Below are positions 26,371-38,165 of a DNA stretch of 64,000 nt, piece by piece (the stretch's first letter is position 1; each line of letters starts with the position of its first letter). The stretch is from NCBI RefSeq assembly GCF_000877395.1, contig NZ_JYFE01000017.1, forward strand, positions 1-64,000, in the 5' to 3' direction. Both the position numbers and the translations under genes were made by a program. This DNA comes from Jannaschia aquimarina. GTDB taxonomy: Bacteria > Pseudomonadota > Alphaproteobacteria > Rhodobacterales > Rhodobacteraceae. Below the pieces are notes generated by a model that saw only the letters and a list, made by a program, of their open reading frames with translations, did not search any database and was not told where the DNA came from.

Positions 26371-27063
26371 TCAGGCGGTCGCGTCTCGGCTCAGCCGGTG
26401 GAACAGATGCGTGAAAGCCGCCGCGCCGACGACCGGAACCAGCAGGTTCAGCACCGGGACGGAAAGCGGGATCGCCATGAGGATGCCCGTCGCCCAGATC
26501 CGCCCGCGATGACGTAGCCGGAAGCTGCGCGCCTCCTCGGCGGGCAAGCGCCGTGCGGCAACCATCTGCGCGTATTCCCGGCCCAGAAGGAACCCGTTGA
26601 CCCCCCAGAAGATCAGCAGCGCAAAAGGGGCGAAGACCAGGTAGGCAATCAGCGCCAGAAGGTTCACGACCACGACGAGGCTCAGGAAGCCGGCCGTCTC
26701 CCGTGCCATCTCGGACCATCCCTGTTCGCGGGCCGGGGGAAGGGGGGAATAGTGTCTGTCCTCGACTGCCTGGGCGATCCGGTCGAGGAACAGGCCGGTA
26801 AAGGCAGAGGCGACCGGAACCATCAGAAAGACCGACAGGATCATTACCAGCGGGATCGTGGCCCAGAAGGTCACGTCGTCGAGCCACGTCACCTCTCCGA
26901 TCCAGGGCAGGCTCACCGATGGCCCGACGAGCGCTTGAGCGCCCCAGACGACGAGGGCCGAGAACGCCGCCAGCAAGGCGAGTGACAGACCCACGCCTCG
27001 GGCGAGGACGCCGCGAAAACGCGGGTCGCCGAGCTGGTTGAGCGCGAGGCGGATCTCCTTCAC
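26371..27063 (-). CDS. EI24/CysZ-like membrane protein
   Basis: The 230-residue protein has four to five hydrophobic spans, the start of an EI24 family domain (LGDPRFRGVLARGVGLSLAL) and a conserved NGFLLGREYAQMVA segment. Family members include sulfate transporter CysZ, but the motifs here do not prove sulfate as substrate. GTG at 27063 is preferred because it overlaps the nitroreductase stop (GTGA) and has GGTGGA seven bases upstream. Confidence 0.75.
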   Translation of the reverse strand: MKEIRLALNQLGDPRFRGVLARGVGLSLALLAAFSALVVWGAQALVGPSVSLPWIGEVTWLDDVTFWATIPLVMILSVFLMVPVASAFTGLFLDRIAQAVEDRHYSPLPPAREQGWSEMARETAGFLSLVVVVNLLALIAYLVFAPFALLIFWGVNGFLLGREYAQMVAARRLPAEEARSFRLRHRGRIWATGILMAIPLSVPVLNLLVPVVGAAAFTHLFHRLSRDATA

Positions 27064-27653
27064 GTCTCGATCCACCGGGTGATGCGGTCGAGGTCCGGGC
27101 GCGGGCGTTCCGGCGGAACGGCGCCTTCGGTGCCGAGCACGATGAAGCCTGCGACGGACTGGCCTTCCTCAAGGTCCAGCCCTTCTGAGAGAAAGACCGA
27201 ATCCGTCGCCATGGCGCCTGTCAGCCAATTCGCACCCCATCCGGATGCGAGGGCCATGTTGACGAGCGCCGTACAGGCCGCTCCCGCACTGAGAAGCTGT
27301 TCCCGGTCCGGGATCTTGTCGCTGTGCTGGGGGGCGCAGATGACGGCGACGATACAGGGCGCGTCCGCGAACATCGCGCGGGCCTTCTGCGCCTTCGCCC
27401 CGTCTTGCCCGAGATCCGACATGCGGCGATGCGCAAGATCCGCCAGTCGACCGAGCGCATCGCCTTCGATCACGATGAACCGCCAAGGTTCGAGTTTCCC
27501 ATGGTCGGGAACCCGAGCGGCGGCGGTCAACACCTCCCTGAGGGCCTCACGGTCCGGCCCGGGTGCACGAAGGCTCTTGGCCGGGCGAGACCTGCGCGAC
27601 AGCAGGAAGTCGACCACCTCCGGTTGGTGGCGGAGGGGAGCTATCTCAGGCAT
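27060..27653 (-). CDS. Nitroreductase family protein
   Basis: The 197-residue protein has the FMN-binding RRSRPAKSL near residue 20, PDHGKLEPWRFIVIEGDAL, and the ASGWGANWLTG segment usual for YdjA-like nitroreductases. It probably reduces nitro or quinone compounds with NAD(P)H. The ATG at 27653 is used because the residues upstream (Cys- and His-rich) look non-coding. It is coupled to the EI24 gene downstream. Confidence 0.86.
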   Translation of the reverse strand: MPEIAPLRHQPEVVDFLLSRRSRPAKSLRAPGPDREALREVLTAAARVPDHGKLEPWRFIVIEGDALGRLADLAHRRMSDLGQDGAKAQKARAMFADAPCIVAVICAPQHSDKIPDREQLLSAGAACTALVNMALASGWGANWLTGAMATDSVFLSEGLDLEEGQSVAGFIVLGTEGAVPPERPRPDLDRITRWIET

Positions 27654-27733
27654 CGGCGCGCAACTTGAAGCATGGCAACGATGTCGCAATGCCGATGGAA
27701 GAGTTCAAGGCGCGCCGGGTCCGTCCCTCGGCG

Positions 27734-27943
27734 TCAGTCCAGTGTGACGAGGTCTACCGCAGAGGAGCGTCCGTCACGTCCCTCGCGCAGTTCGAACTGG
27801 ACTTTCTGATTGTCCCGCAGGCCGGTCAGGCCCGCCCGTTCGACAGCGGAAATATGGACGAAAATGTCGTTGCCGCCATCATCTGGCGCAATGAAGCCGT
27901 AGCCTTTGGTGGTGTTGAACCATTTGACGGTTCCGGTGGCCAT
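27734..27943 (-). CDS. Cold-shock domain protein
   Basis: The 69-residue protein is a single cold-shock domain with RNP1 (KGYGFIAP) and RNP2 (DIFVHIS) motifs. It binds single-stranded RNA or DNA. GGAGGGCCCCGG precedes the ATG. About 150 bases lie upstream before the next gene, enough for the structured 5' leader common in csp genes, but I could not define a fold. Confidence 0.95.
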   Translation of the reverse strand: MATGTVKWFNTTKGYGFIAPDDGGNDIFVHISAVERAGLTGLRDNQKVQFELREGRDGRSSAVDLVTLD

Positions 27944-28096
27944 CCGGGGCCCTCCTTCGTGGTCGTTCCGCCACCGGCCTGCACGGAGCGGCGTTGTATC
28001 GCGTGACCGCCTGCTTTGTTGGAATATCGGACACGATCAACAGCTATCGCGGGCACCCATCAGGTCAAGCGAAAGGTGACCCCGCGTAACCTAGTG

Positions 28097-31000
28097 TTAC
28101 GTGCGGGGCATCTGAAGGACGATATTGCGGCCGCCACGCTGGTAGCGAAGCTCGCCGTCTCCGATGGCCACGACGCGTCCACGGTCGAGCCGGTCCCCGA
28201 CTTCGACCTTCACGTAACGCCCGTTCGACAATCGGACGAGGGCGCGCCTTGCCGACGGTCGGCCATACGTACCGATCAGGTTGATCCGGTTCAGGCGGAT
28301 CGCATTCTCGTCGGTCGCGGCGTTCGCGACCCCGCCGCGGCTGGGCGTGATGCGTTGGGTGCTGGCGGCGGCCTGCTGGGGCGCCGGGCTCGCCGCCGCA
28401 GCTTCGCGTCGGCGCGTGACGATCTGCGCGGCTTCGCGTTCGACACCACGCGGACGGACACTCGGGCGCCGGGAGGCCGCGAGGGCCAGCGGGGAAACGG
28501 GTTCGCTGTCATCAACCGAGGTCTCGACCTCTGCCGTCTCCGCCGTCGTCCGGTTGCGTCTGGCGGCAAGCGACGCGAGGGCCGCTTGTTGAGCAGCGAT
28601 AACGGCGGGGTCGTCCTCGTCGGTGGCCGCCCCGGCATCCTGCTGCGGCTCGGGTTCAGTTTCTGGGGCCAGCCCTGCCGGACGCGGTGTCGGCCGGATC
28701 GTGGGCGGCGTGGCGGCCTGGTCCTCCGTTTCGGGTGTCGTTTCCGTCGGCTCCGCGGCTTCGGTATCCGGCAGGCCCAGATCGCCACCATCGGGGCGGA
28801 GCTGCGGGCGAACGCGCGACAGGATCTCCCTGCGTGCGGCTTCCTCCGGATCGACCTCCGGCACCGTCTCGGGTTCGGTGGTGGAGAGGGCGGCGGGCGT
28901 CACGACCTCTTCGCCGCCGGGACGCGGCGTTGGCAGGATCGACGGCCGGCCGGCGACCACTCTGTAGCCACCGGGCGCAACTGTGCCTTCCGGCGTGGCG
29001 GCGACGAGCTGCACGCTCTCCGATTCGGACGGGACCGGTGCGTCGTCGTCCTGGGCAACGTCCGGCACGAGGGCGGAGCCTGCGTTCGGCGCCTCCTCCT
29101 CCGGGGTGTCGGTGGAGGCGATCGCGGGCCCTTCGTCCGCCGTCGGTGCGGCAGGCGTTTCGGTCGCCGGCGCGTCCTCGCTTGACGCGCGCGACGACGC
29201 TGTCTCGGTCGAGAGTTCCGGCTCAGTGGGCGTGTCGGTCGTCTGAGCCGATGCCACGGCGGTTTCAGTCTGCACGACATCCGTCGGCGAAGCCGGACCT
29301 GGCGCCTCGGTCGTCTCGCTCTCGGGCAGAGGCTCGACCGGAACGGTCGTCTCGATCACCTCCGCCTCGGCACTCTGAGGCGCCTCTGGTTCGGAAGGTG
29401 TTTCGATCGTTGCGATCTCGGGCTGTTCAGACGGTGCATCCGTGGGGGTGGCCAAAGGGGCGTCTTCCAAATCGGACGTACCGGCGACCGCGGTGTCCGC
29501 GGGCGCGACGGCCTCGGGCTGGTCGGGCGGCGCGGGTTCGTCCACCACATCGGACGTCCGCGGTGGCGCGGCTTCCTCGGTGGAGGGCGTCTCGACCGCG
29601 ACAGGCGCAACGCTCCCGACGACGAGCGGCTGCGGCGGTGGCAACCGGTCGGTCGGAGCCGTTCCGGCACCGGGCAGCAGCGCGGCGTCTCCCCGAGGAG
29701 TGCCCGCGAGCTGTGTCTCTTCCGGAAGGTCCGCAACCTCCTCGCCATCGAGGAGCAGCGACCCTCCAGCCACGGCCGCCATCACGGCGATCAGGCCGAG
29801 TGTCAGCCACAGACCCATCCCGCCCCGGCGAGCGCCATCTTGCTGCGCGGCGATCTCGGCGGCAGCGGTGTCTTCATCGTCACGCGTGGGCAAAAGCGCG
29901 CTGATCCGACGGCGGATCGGACTTTCTTCCGGCTCTTCCTCGGCCGGGTTGGAGGCGGTGAGATGCGGACGCCTCCGCGCGGGCGGAAGGGTTTCGCGGG
30001 TCGCCATGATTGGCGGCGGCGCGGTTCGTAGGGGTTCGGCGCCGCGATCGTCGTCTTGCGGGCCTTCGTCGGTCTCGTCCTGCCGGGGCTCTTCTGTGGC
30101 CTCGGACATCTCTGCCGTTCGTTCGGCCAGATGCGGTTCCGGGTCTGCAGGTTCGTCAGACACGACGTCCGGTGCGGGCGTATCGGCAGGCTCCTCGTCG
30201 GACGAGTCTAAAGTCTCTATCGTCGGCTCTGCATCCGGATCCGGAGTATCTGCCTGTTCGCCGGCCTCTGGCGCCTCGACCTCCAGCAATTCCGGAGCGT
30301 CCCCCGCCAGATCATCGTCGGAGGGCAAATCGACGATCGGGGTGAAGACCGTTTCACCGGGAGGCGTGCTGAGGTCTGCATCGGCCTCCAACTCTCCCGG
30401 CTCCGGCTCTACCTGTTCCCGGTCCGATTCCTCATGCCGTTCGGGATCGAGATATGCCTGGTCGGGGGCGGCCTCCACCTCGGGCTCCTCGACCGGCGCG
30501 GGCATATCGGCAGGCAGCGGATCAAGGACTTCACGTGGTTCGGGCGCCGCGTCCAGCTCAGGCTCGGACGGGTCGATTGCGACATCGGGTTCCGCTGGAG
30601 GCTCCGGGTCCGGCGAAGGCGCCGGCACGGCGACGGGTGGCGGAACGGCCGCGCGCCGCGGAGGGACCGGATCGCGTGTCACACCGCTGAGCCGTGGAGC
30701 GATCCGCGACAGGCGCGGAGACGCCTCGGCCGGGATCGACCTCCGCGTTGCGAATGAAGGCGCGCGATCTTGCTCGGTGCGGTCCTCGGCCGGGGCCGGT
30801 GGGTCAACGTATTCGGGTTCCGGCGGCGTTTCGGCCGGCGGCGAAGGGGTCGGAGCGCCAAAAAGCTCACCCTGCGGCAACTCGCCAAGCCCCATCCCCA
30901 GCCCGGGGCCCGGCAAGGGCGGTGCGGCATGGATGACGAACGGACTTTCCGGTTTCGGCGGGGCCTCGCCGTTCAGCAGGTCGTTGGCGAGGCCCGTCTG

Positions 31001-31459
31001 ACCGAACCAGGGGACGCCGCGATAGTTCGAGGGATCGGGCGACGCGACGAAGGCGACCGGACGGAAACCGTGCTCGGCGGCGAAGGTCTCTGCCTCCATG
31101 AGCGTTTCCAGAGCGACCACCGCAACCTGGAGGCGGTCGCCTATCTGCAGGAAGTCGAACGCCAGATCGTCCACGTCGTAGGGAGTGCGGCCTGTCAGGT
31201 TCTGCCGGATCGTCACCTCGGCCTTGCGATCGTCGCGCTCCAGCGTCGTGAACAGAAGCTGACTGTCCGGGAGGATCAGATAGGAACAGGCATCCGCGCC
31301 GACACGCGCCAGTCCCCGGTCACGCAGTTTCTGGACGGCCGTCGTGAAGGCGGGATCGTCCAGCGTCACCGCACCCTCACGCCACCACGTGCCGTCCGGC
31401 GCCCGCGACAGGAGCGCGATTCCATCGACCGAGAGTTCGAGCGCGAGGCGAGGCGTCAT
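28097..31459 (-). CDS. 1120-residue acidic single-span protein with PilM/GspL-like and PilP/GspC-like ends
   Basis: The N-terminal 165 residues (MTPRLALELSVDGIALLSR; FLQIGDRLQVAVVALETLM) resemble the actin-like scaffold proteins of pilus and type II secretion systems. Then come about 370 residues of Pro/Glu/Ala-rich acidic linker, one membrane span at about 547-570 (LWLTLGLIAVMAAVAGGSLL), about 480 residues of similar linker, and a compact C-terminal domain (about 1052-1120) with YVKVEVGDRLDRGRVVAIGD, close to PilP/GspC domains. It would thus link cytoplasm and periplasm. No pilus or secretion genes are adjacent. The family assignments are by eye; function unknown. Confidence 0.75.
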   Translation of the reverse strand: MTPRLALELSVDGIALLSRAPDGTWWREGAVTLDDPAFTTAVQKLRDRGLARVGADACSYLILPDSQLLFTTLERDDRKAEVTIRQNLTGRTPYDVDDLAFDFLQIGDRLQVAVVALETLMEAETFAAEHGFRPVAFVASPDPSNYRGVPWFGQTGLANDLLNGEAPPKPESPFVIHAAPPLPGPGLGMGLGELPQGELFGAPTPSPPAETPPEPEYVDPPAPAEDRTEQDRAPSFATRRSIPAEASPRLSRIAPRLSGVTRDPVPPRRAAVPPPVAVPAPSPDPEPPAEPDVAIDPSEPELDAAPEPREVLDPLPADMPAPVEEPEVEAAPDQAYLDPERHEESDREQVEPEPGELEADADLSTPPGETVFTPIVDLPSDDDLAGDAPELLEVEAPEAGEQADTPDPDAEPTIETLDSSDEEPADTPAPDVVSDEPADPEPHLAERTAEMSEATEEPRQDETDEGPQDDDRGAEPLRTAPPPIMATRETLPPARRRPHLTASNPAEEEPEESPIRRRISALLPTRDDEDTAAAEIAAQQDGARRGGMGLWLTLGLIAVMAAVAGGSLLLDGEEVADLPEETQLAGTPRGDAALLPGAGTAPTDRLPPPQPLVVGSVAPVAVETPSTEEAAPPRTSDVVDEPAPPDQPEAVAPADTAVAGTSDLEDAPLATPTDAPSEQPEIATIETPSEPEAPQSAEAEVIETTVPVEPLPESETTEAPGPASPTDVVQTETAVASAQTTDTPTEPELSTETASSRASSEDAPATETPAAPTADEGPAIASTDTPEEEAPNAGSALVPDVAQDDDAPVPSESESVQLVAATPEGTVAPGGYRVVAGRPSILPTPRPGGEEVVTPAALSTTEPETVPEVDPEEAARREILSRVRPQLRPDGGDLGLPDTEAAEPTETTPETEDQAATPPTIRPTPRPAGLAPETEPEPQQDAGAATDEDDPAVIAAQQAALASLAARRNRTTAETAEVETSVDDSEPVSPLALAASRRPSVRPRGVEREAAQIVTRRREAAAASPAPQQAAASTQRITPSRGGVANAATDENAIRLNRINLIGTYGRPSARRALVRLSNGRYVKVEVGDRLDRGRVVAIGDGELRYQRGGRNIVLQMPRT

Positions 31460-31585
31460 GCAGGGGCCTGTCCGTTCGGGGGCGGGCGGCTCTGGGGCCG
31501 CCTCTCGGTTTTGGCGATCTTAGGGCGCTTGTGCGGCGAGGGGAAGGCGTGGTTCCGGCCGGATGGCACGCCCTCGCCTATCTTC

Positions 31586-32353
31586 CTATGCGAAAGGATC
31601 CGCCGGATAGCTTACACCCGTCAATGTCAGGCCGTCGGGCGGCGCGACCGGTCCACAGGCCGCGCGGTCGCGCGCGGCGAGTGCATCGGCGACACGCTCC
31701 GGCGTCCATGATCCGGCGCCGACACGCTCCAGTGTCCCGACGATGGAACGGACCTGGTTATGAAGGAAGCTGCGGGCCCGGATGTGGAAGGTGAAAAGGC
31801 GTCCGCCCGGGTATTCTGCTTCGCTTATCCGGATCTCGTCGAGCGTGCGGACGGGGCTGTCCGCCTGGCATTGCACGGCGCGGAACGTGGTGAAGTCGTG
31901 CCGCCCTGTCAGGTGGGTGGCGCCTTCCCGCATCGCGTCGGCGTCGAGCGGCCCGTGCACGCGCCAGGCGAGGCCCTTGTCGACCGTCAAGGGCGCGCGC
32001 CGCGCGATAACCCGAAACGCGTAGCGTCGTTCGACGGCTGTGAAACGCGCATGCCAGTCGGTCGTCACACGGGCGCAGGCGGTCACGGCGATGGGAGCAG
32101 GCTTCAGATGCCAGTTCAGCGCCTCGGACAGGCGGAACGGGTCCCAGTCCCGTGCAAGATCCGCTTGCGCCACCTGTCCCGTGGCATGCACGCCGGTATC
32201 CGTGCGCCCCGCCGCCGCGATCCGGTGCGGGCCTGACTCGAGCGCCGCGAGCGCCGTCTCGATCCGTTGCTGCACGCTGTCCGGCCCATCCTGGCGCTGC
32301 CAGCCGGCGAAGGGACGACCGTCATATTCGATGCGGAGTGCGTAGCGGGGCAT
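31586..32353 (-). CDS. truA: tRNA pseudouridine(38-40) synthase
   Basis: The 255-residue protein has the TruA start [19 protein letters not shown] and the catalytic aspartate in [11 protein letters not shown] (Asp52), with [17 protein letters not shown] near the end. It converts uridines 38, 39 and 40 of the tRNA anticodon arm to pseudouridine. Length matches the family. It sits 126 bases upstream of the next leftward gene region and reads in the same direction as the 1120-residue protein gene. Confidence 0.95.
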   Translation of the reverse strand: MPRYALRIEYDGRPFAGWQRQDGPDSVQQRIETALAALESGPHRIAAAGRTDTGVHATGQVAQADLARDWDPFRLSEALNWHLKPAPIAVTACARVTTDWHARFTAVERRYAFRVIARRAPLTVDKGLAWRVHGPLDADAMREGATHLTGRHDFTTFRAVQCQADSPVRTLDEIRISEAEYPGGRLFTFHIRARSFLHNQVRSIVGTLERVGAGSWTPERVADALAARDRAACGPVAPPDGLTLTGVSYPADPFA

Positions 32354-32703
32354 GGGCGCGGGCTAGGACCAGCGGCGCGCGGTGTCCAGCGGCGCGCGGG
32401 ATGCACCGAGCCGTAACCGTTCCTGTTGGGATGTTGTCTTGCTGCGATCCGGCTCGTCGGAGGGCGTTCCACCTGTATCGGCCTCCGCGTCCGACTTCGC
32501 CGGGCGCCTCGATCGGAGCCGGTTCCGCAAAGGCATCGCCGCCTTAACCGATTGTCAACGAAATGGCGCGAGGACGGGAGAATGTCGTTCGCCTCGCTTC
32601 TCCGATTGCTGTCCCCGCCACCGGATCCACCGCCTCTCAGCGCGCGCGAGCCGAAGGAGAGGAGCGGGGCTTCCACCCCGGCCAAGACGGTCAATTCCAG
32701 GTG
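32354..32703. other. Intergenic region between truA and a lipoprotein gene
   Basis: These 350 bases lie between divergent genes. A reading frame joined to the lipoprotein gene is open from 32563, but its residues look random and contain no signal. I see no repeat, RNA gene or clear promoter box. Confidence 0.4.
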
Positions 32704-33003
32704 ATGCGCGGGCTTGTCTTTCTGGCGTTTGCGGGCCTTGCGGCCTGCGGATCGCCGCATCCGCTTGATGGGTTGGATCGGACCGGCACCGCGCGGGTAG
32801 AGGGACGGGACTATCGCGTGAACTGGAACGTCTCGACGGCGCAGGTGACGCGTATGACGCCTGAATGGCGCCCCGCCTTCGCTTCGGTTGCCCGCGGGGC
32901 CGCAATCGCCGCAGAGCAGGTGACCGGCTGCAAGGTCGTCCCAAGCAGCGTGAGCGGCGACATCGCGATGCTTAACATGGCACTGGACTGCACGGCCTCC
33001 TAG
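32704..33003 (+). CDS. Small lipoprotein of unknown function
   Basis: The 99-residue protein begins MRGLVFLAFAGLAAC, a short lipoprotein signal with acylated Cys at about residue 15. The mature part is strand-rich (RDYRVNWNVSTAQVTRM) with two further cysteines that may pair (GCKVV; LDCTAS). The family is unknown to me. Its stop overlaps the stop of the convergent DUF302 gene. Confidence 0.7.
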   Translation: MRGLVFLAFAGLAACGSPHPLDGLDRTGTARVEGRDYRVNWNVSTAQVTRMTPEWRPAFASVARGAAIAAEQVTGCKVVPSSVSGDIAMLNMALDCTAS

Positions 33004-33491
33004 GGAGAGGTCGCCGCCTCTGCGAGGCTTTCCAGCAGGTCGGCGTAGAACGCGACGTCTTCTGGCGGGTAGTCCAGTCCGTGTCGTGCGAAGATGGTCT
33101 CGTAGAGATACTCGGCTGAATTGTAGGCCAACCAGACCCGGCCTTGCGGATCCTCGTAGGCCAGTGCTTTCGGCGGGAAATCGATCCCGGCCAACTGGTT
33201 TTCACGTATGAACCGCGTCCCGTAGCCGGGATTGCCGACGGCGATCACGATCGTCGGCGACAAGGTCTCTTCATATTCGCGCGCGGCCTCGGTGTGGTTG
33301 TGGCGGGCGAAGACGCGGATGCCCCGCTCTCGCGCGGCGTCCTCGTACCTGTCGGCGGTCACTTCGACGGAATGTGCACTTTCCACACGTATGATGCCAT
33401 TCTCCCCGGGCGTTTGTGCGGCAGAGGGGTGGGCGGACAGGTATAGCGCGGCAAAGGCGGCCGGCGCGATGCAGAGGGAGAGTCGTCTCAT
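33000..33491 (-). CDS. DUF302 domain protein, secreted
   Basis: The 163-residue protein has a signal peptide (MRRLSLCIAPAAFAALYLSA; cleavage near residue 28) and a DUF302 domain (RVFARHNHTEAAREY, IVIAVGNPGYGTRFI, FPPKALAYED). DUF302 proteins are small alpha/beta proteins of unknown role in the periplasm. The ATG at 33491 follows GTCCTCCCG on the plus strand, i.e. a GGGAGGAC site on the coding strand. Confidence 0.82.
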   Translation of the reverse strand: MRRLSLCIAPAAFAALYLSAHPSAAQTPGENGIIRVESAHSVEVTADRYEDAARERGIRVFARHNHTEAAREYEETLSPTIVIAVGNPGYGTRFIRENQLAGIDFPPKALAYEDPQGRVWLAYNSAEYLYETIFARHGLDYPPEDVAFYADLLESLAEAATSP

Positions 33492-33712
33492 CGGGAGGAC
33501 CTCGGAAGTGGGGTGACATGACGATACGCCGCGCGGGCCGCGGGTCGTGCTTTGGCCGGGGCCGTGCGCAGGATGGGCTGGATCCCGCTGCTGAGATCTG
33601 TCCGATGCGGCCGACCGCGCTGCCAGATCGGTTCGCCTGCCGTGACGCATTGCGCCGGGCAAATCCGTTCGAACACTGTTGCGTCCGTCCGCCGGGGTGG
33701 CATGAGGGACAC

Positions 33713-35856
<2,144 letters not shown>

Positions 35857-35866
35857 GGCCAAGCCC

Positions 35867-35903
35867 GCTTTGCTGCGCTTCCCGACTTGAAGCGCGGCAG
35901 AGC
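35867..35903 (+). terminator. 15-bp hairpin after trxB
   Basis: GCTTTGCTGCGCTTC and GAAGCGCGGCAGAGC pair along 15 bases in RNA (two G-U pairs) around a seven-base loop, 10 bases after the trxB stop. No T-tract follows, so it may be a terminator of the T-poor kind or a stabilising 3' hairpin. Confidence 0.45.
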
Positions 35904-35945
35904 CCGGCCTACGAGATCGGGAACGCCGTCAGAGAGGTTTGTCCC

Positions 35946-36245
35946 ATGTCTCGCATCGCGCTTGTTCCAGTTCTCGTCATCCTCGCCGCGTGTAATCCGG
36001 TGACCGCAGGCAACCCGTCGGTCGAGCAGGCGCTGGCCCTGGCCGCCGACCGGACCTGCCCCCTGCCGGTTCCCGAGCGCGACAGCTTGCTGGCCGCGGC
36101 GGTCGCCGCCGACGACGCGACGCCGGTCGAAGCGTTTCTCGCGCAGCGCCCCGAAGATGCGACGGCCCAGGCGACGGCGCAACTGATCGCCGGGGAACCG
36201 GTCGTCGATCCGGACCGCATCGCCTGCCTTTCGCCGTACCTTTGA
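35946..36245 (+). CDS. Small lipoprotein of unknown function
   Basis: The 99-residue protein has a lipoprotein signal (LVPVLVILAAC, Cys about residue 16) and a mainly helical, Ala/Asp-rich mature part with two cysteines (RTCPLPVPE; RIACLS). I do not recognise it. It is 89 bases after trxB and 104 before sat. Confidence 0.65.
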   Translation: MSRIALVPVLVILAACNPVTAGNPSVEQALALAADRTCPLPVPERDSLLAAAVAADDATPVEAFLAQRPEDATAQATAQLIAGEPVVDPDRIACLSPYL

Positions 36246-36349
36246 TCGCCGAGTGGTTTCGCCACGCGCATAGCCGCGTTTCCGCTCCCGCGCTTGTCTT
36301 TCGCCGCACTGCAGCGTAGGCGGCGCCCGTCCTTGTCCCGGAGTCACCC

Positions 36350-38071
36350 ATGTCCATGTCCGCGCCGAACCTCGCCCCCCTGCCCGAACTCTACGTCTCC
36401 TGGGAAAGCGCGCAGAAGCTGAAGCACGAGGCGGGCGAACTGCCGAGCTGGGACATGACCGCGCGCCAGGTTTGCGATCTGGAGCTTCTGATGAATGGTG
36501 GCTTCTCGCCATTGACGGGCTTTCTGGGCAAAGCCGACTACGAAAGCGTGGTCGAGGACATGCGGTTGGCGGACGGCGCGCTGTGGCCGATGCCGATCAC
36601 GCTGGACGTGTCCGAGAAATTTGCCGAGGGCGTCGAGGAAGGACAGGACATCGCCTTGCGCGACGCCGAGGGCGTGATCCTTGCCATCCTGTCGGTCACC
36701 GACAAGTGGAGCCCCGACAAGGCGCGCGAGGCCGAGAAGGTATTCGGCGCCGACGATCTGGCGCATCCGGCCGTCAACTACCTGCATAACGTCGCTGGGC
36801 CGGTCTATCTGGGGGGGCGCATCACCGGCCTCCAGCCGCCGACGCATTATGATTTCCGCGCCCGCCGCGACACGCCCAACGAACTGCGCGCCTATTTCCG
36901 CAAGCTGGGCTGGCGCCGCGTCGTCGCCTTCCAGACGCGCAACCCGTTGCACCGCGCTCATCAGGAACTGACTTTTCGTGCCGCGCGCGAGGCGCAGGCG
37001 AACCTGCTGATCCACCCGGTCGTCGGCCTGACCAAGCCCGGCGACGTGGATCACTTCACCCGGGTGCGATGCTACGAGGCGGTGCTCGACAAGTATCCGG
37101 CCTCGACCACCACGATGAGCCTTCTGAACCTCGCCATGCGGATGGCAGGTCCGCGCGAGGCGGTATGGCACGGCATCATCCGCCGCAATCACGGCTGCAC
37201 GCACATGATCATCGGCCGTGATCATGCGGGACCGGGCAAGAATAGCCAGGGAGAGGACTTCTACGGTCCCTACGATGCGCAGGACCTGTTCCGGAAGCAC
37301 GAGGACGAGATCGGCATCGAGATGGTCGATTTCAAACACATGGTCTACGTCCAGGAACGCGCCCAGTACGAGCCCAACGACGAGATCGAGGATCGCGACA
37401 GCGTCACGATCCTGAACATTTCGGGCACGGAGCTGCGCCGTCGCCTGCGTGAGGGCCTCGAGATCCCGGAATGGTTCTCGTTCCCCGAAGTGGTGCGTGA
37501 ATTGCGCCGCACCTCGCCCCCGCGTTCGCAACAGGGGTTCACCGTCTTCTTCACGGGTCTGTCAGGATCGGGCAAGTCGACCATTGCCAACGCGATCATG
37601 GTCAAGCTGATGGAGATGGGAGGCCGTCCCGTGACGCTGCTGGACGGCGATGTCGTCCGCAAGCATCTGTCGTCCGAGTTGACCTTTTCGAAGGAGCATC
37701 GCGACATCAACATCCGCCGGATCGGCTATGTCGCGTCCGAGATCACCAAGAATGGTGGCATCGCGATCTGTGCCCCCATCGCCCCCTATACGGCGACACG
37801 GCGTGCCGCGCGCGAGATGATCGAAGCCTACGGCGCGTTCGTGGAGGTCCATGTCGCGACGTCGCTAGAAGAATGCGAGCGTCGTGATCGCAAGGGTCTG
37901 TACAAGTTGGCGCGGGAAGGGAAGATCCCCGAGTTTACCGGTATTTCGGACCCCTACGAAGCTCCGACGAATGCGGAATTGGTTGTCGATACCGAGGGCG
38001 CAGAAGTCGACAACTGCGCTCAACAGGTCCTGCTGAAGCTGGAAAGCATGGGGCTGATCGGGAAGAACTGA
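36350..38071 (+). CDS. sat: Bifunctional sulfate adenylyltransferase / adenylylsulfate kinase
   Basis: The 573-residue protein joins a PUA-like plus ATP-sulfurylase part (residues 1-390; QTRNPLHRAH active site, IIGRDHAGPG) to an APS kinase domain (Walker A GLSGSGKST near residue 403; LLDGDVVRKHL; ICAPIAPYTATRR). Together they turn sulfate and ATP into APS and then PAPS in the cytoplasm for assimilation or sulfation. The fused form is common in Rhodobacterales. A second ATG lies two codons in; either could be used. No other cys gene adjoins. Confidence 0.95.
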   Translation: MSMSAPNLAPLPELYVSWESAQKLKHEAGELPSWDMTARQVCDLELLMNGGFSPLTGFLGKADYESVVEDMRLADGALWPMPITLDVSEKFAEGVEEGQDIALRDAEGVILAILSVTDKWSPDKAREAEKVFGADDLAHPAVNYLHNVAGPVYLGGRITGLQPPTHYDFRARRDTPNELRAYFRKLGWRRVVAFQTRNPLHRAHQELTFRAAREAQANLLIHPVVGLTKPGDVDHFTRVRCYEAVLDKYPASTTTMSLLNLAMRMAGPREAVWHGIIRRNHGCTHMIIGRDHAGPGKNSQGEDFYGPYDAQDLFRKHEDEIGIEMVDFKHMVYVQERAQYEPNDEIEDRDSVTILNISGTELRRRLREGLEIPEWFSFPEVVRELRRTSPPRSQQGFTVFFTGLSGSGKSTIANAIMVKLMEMGGRPVTLLDGDVVRKHLSSELTFSKEHRDINIRRIGYVASEITKNGGIAICAPIAPYTATRRAAREMIEAYGAFVEVHVATSLEECERRDRKGLYKLAREGKIPEFTGISDPYEAPTNAELVVDTEGAEVDNCAQQVLLKLESMGLIGKN

Positions 38072-38113
38072 ACGGATCCCTCGGCCTGATCCGGCCTGCG
38101 ATCCATCAGACAT

Positions 38114-38165
38114 TGTTGCAGGTATGCCGTGCGGTCCGAATTCGGACGACGGCACGCCTGCAACA
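38114..38165. repeat. 52-bp near-perfect inverted repeat between sat and the response regulator
   Basis: Three paired blocks are nested: TGTTGCAGG/CCTGCAACA at the outside, TGCCGT/ACGGCA in the middle, and a central palindrome GTCCGAATTCGGAC (38134-38147). Only two short internal loops interrupt it. It begins 42 bases after the sat stop; no T-run follows, so it is not a classical terminator. It could be a palindromic repeat element, a protein binding site, or a 3'-end stabiliser. Confidence 0.7.

Noticed and set aside
29442-31001. 519-codon Ser/Gly-rich open frame on the plus strand
   Set aside because: It is antisense to the acidic linker of the 1120-residue protein; Glu/Pro/Ala codons at high G+C read as Ser/Gly on the other strand. 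No ribosome site or protein-like features.
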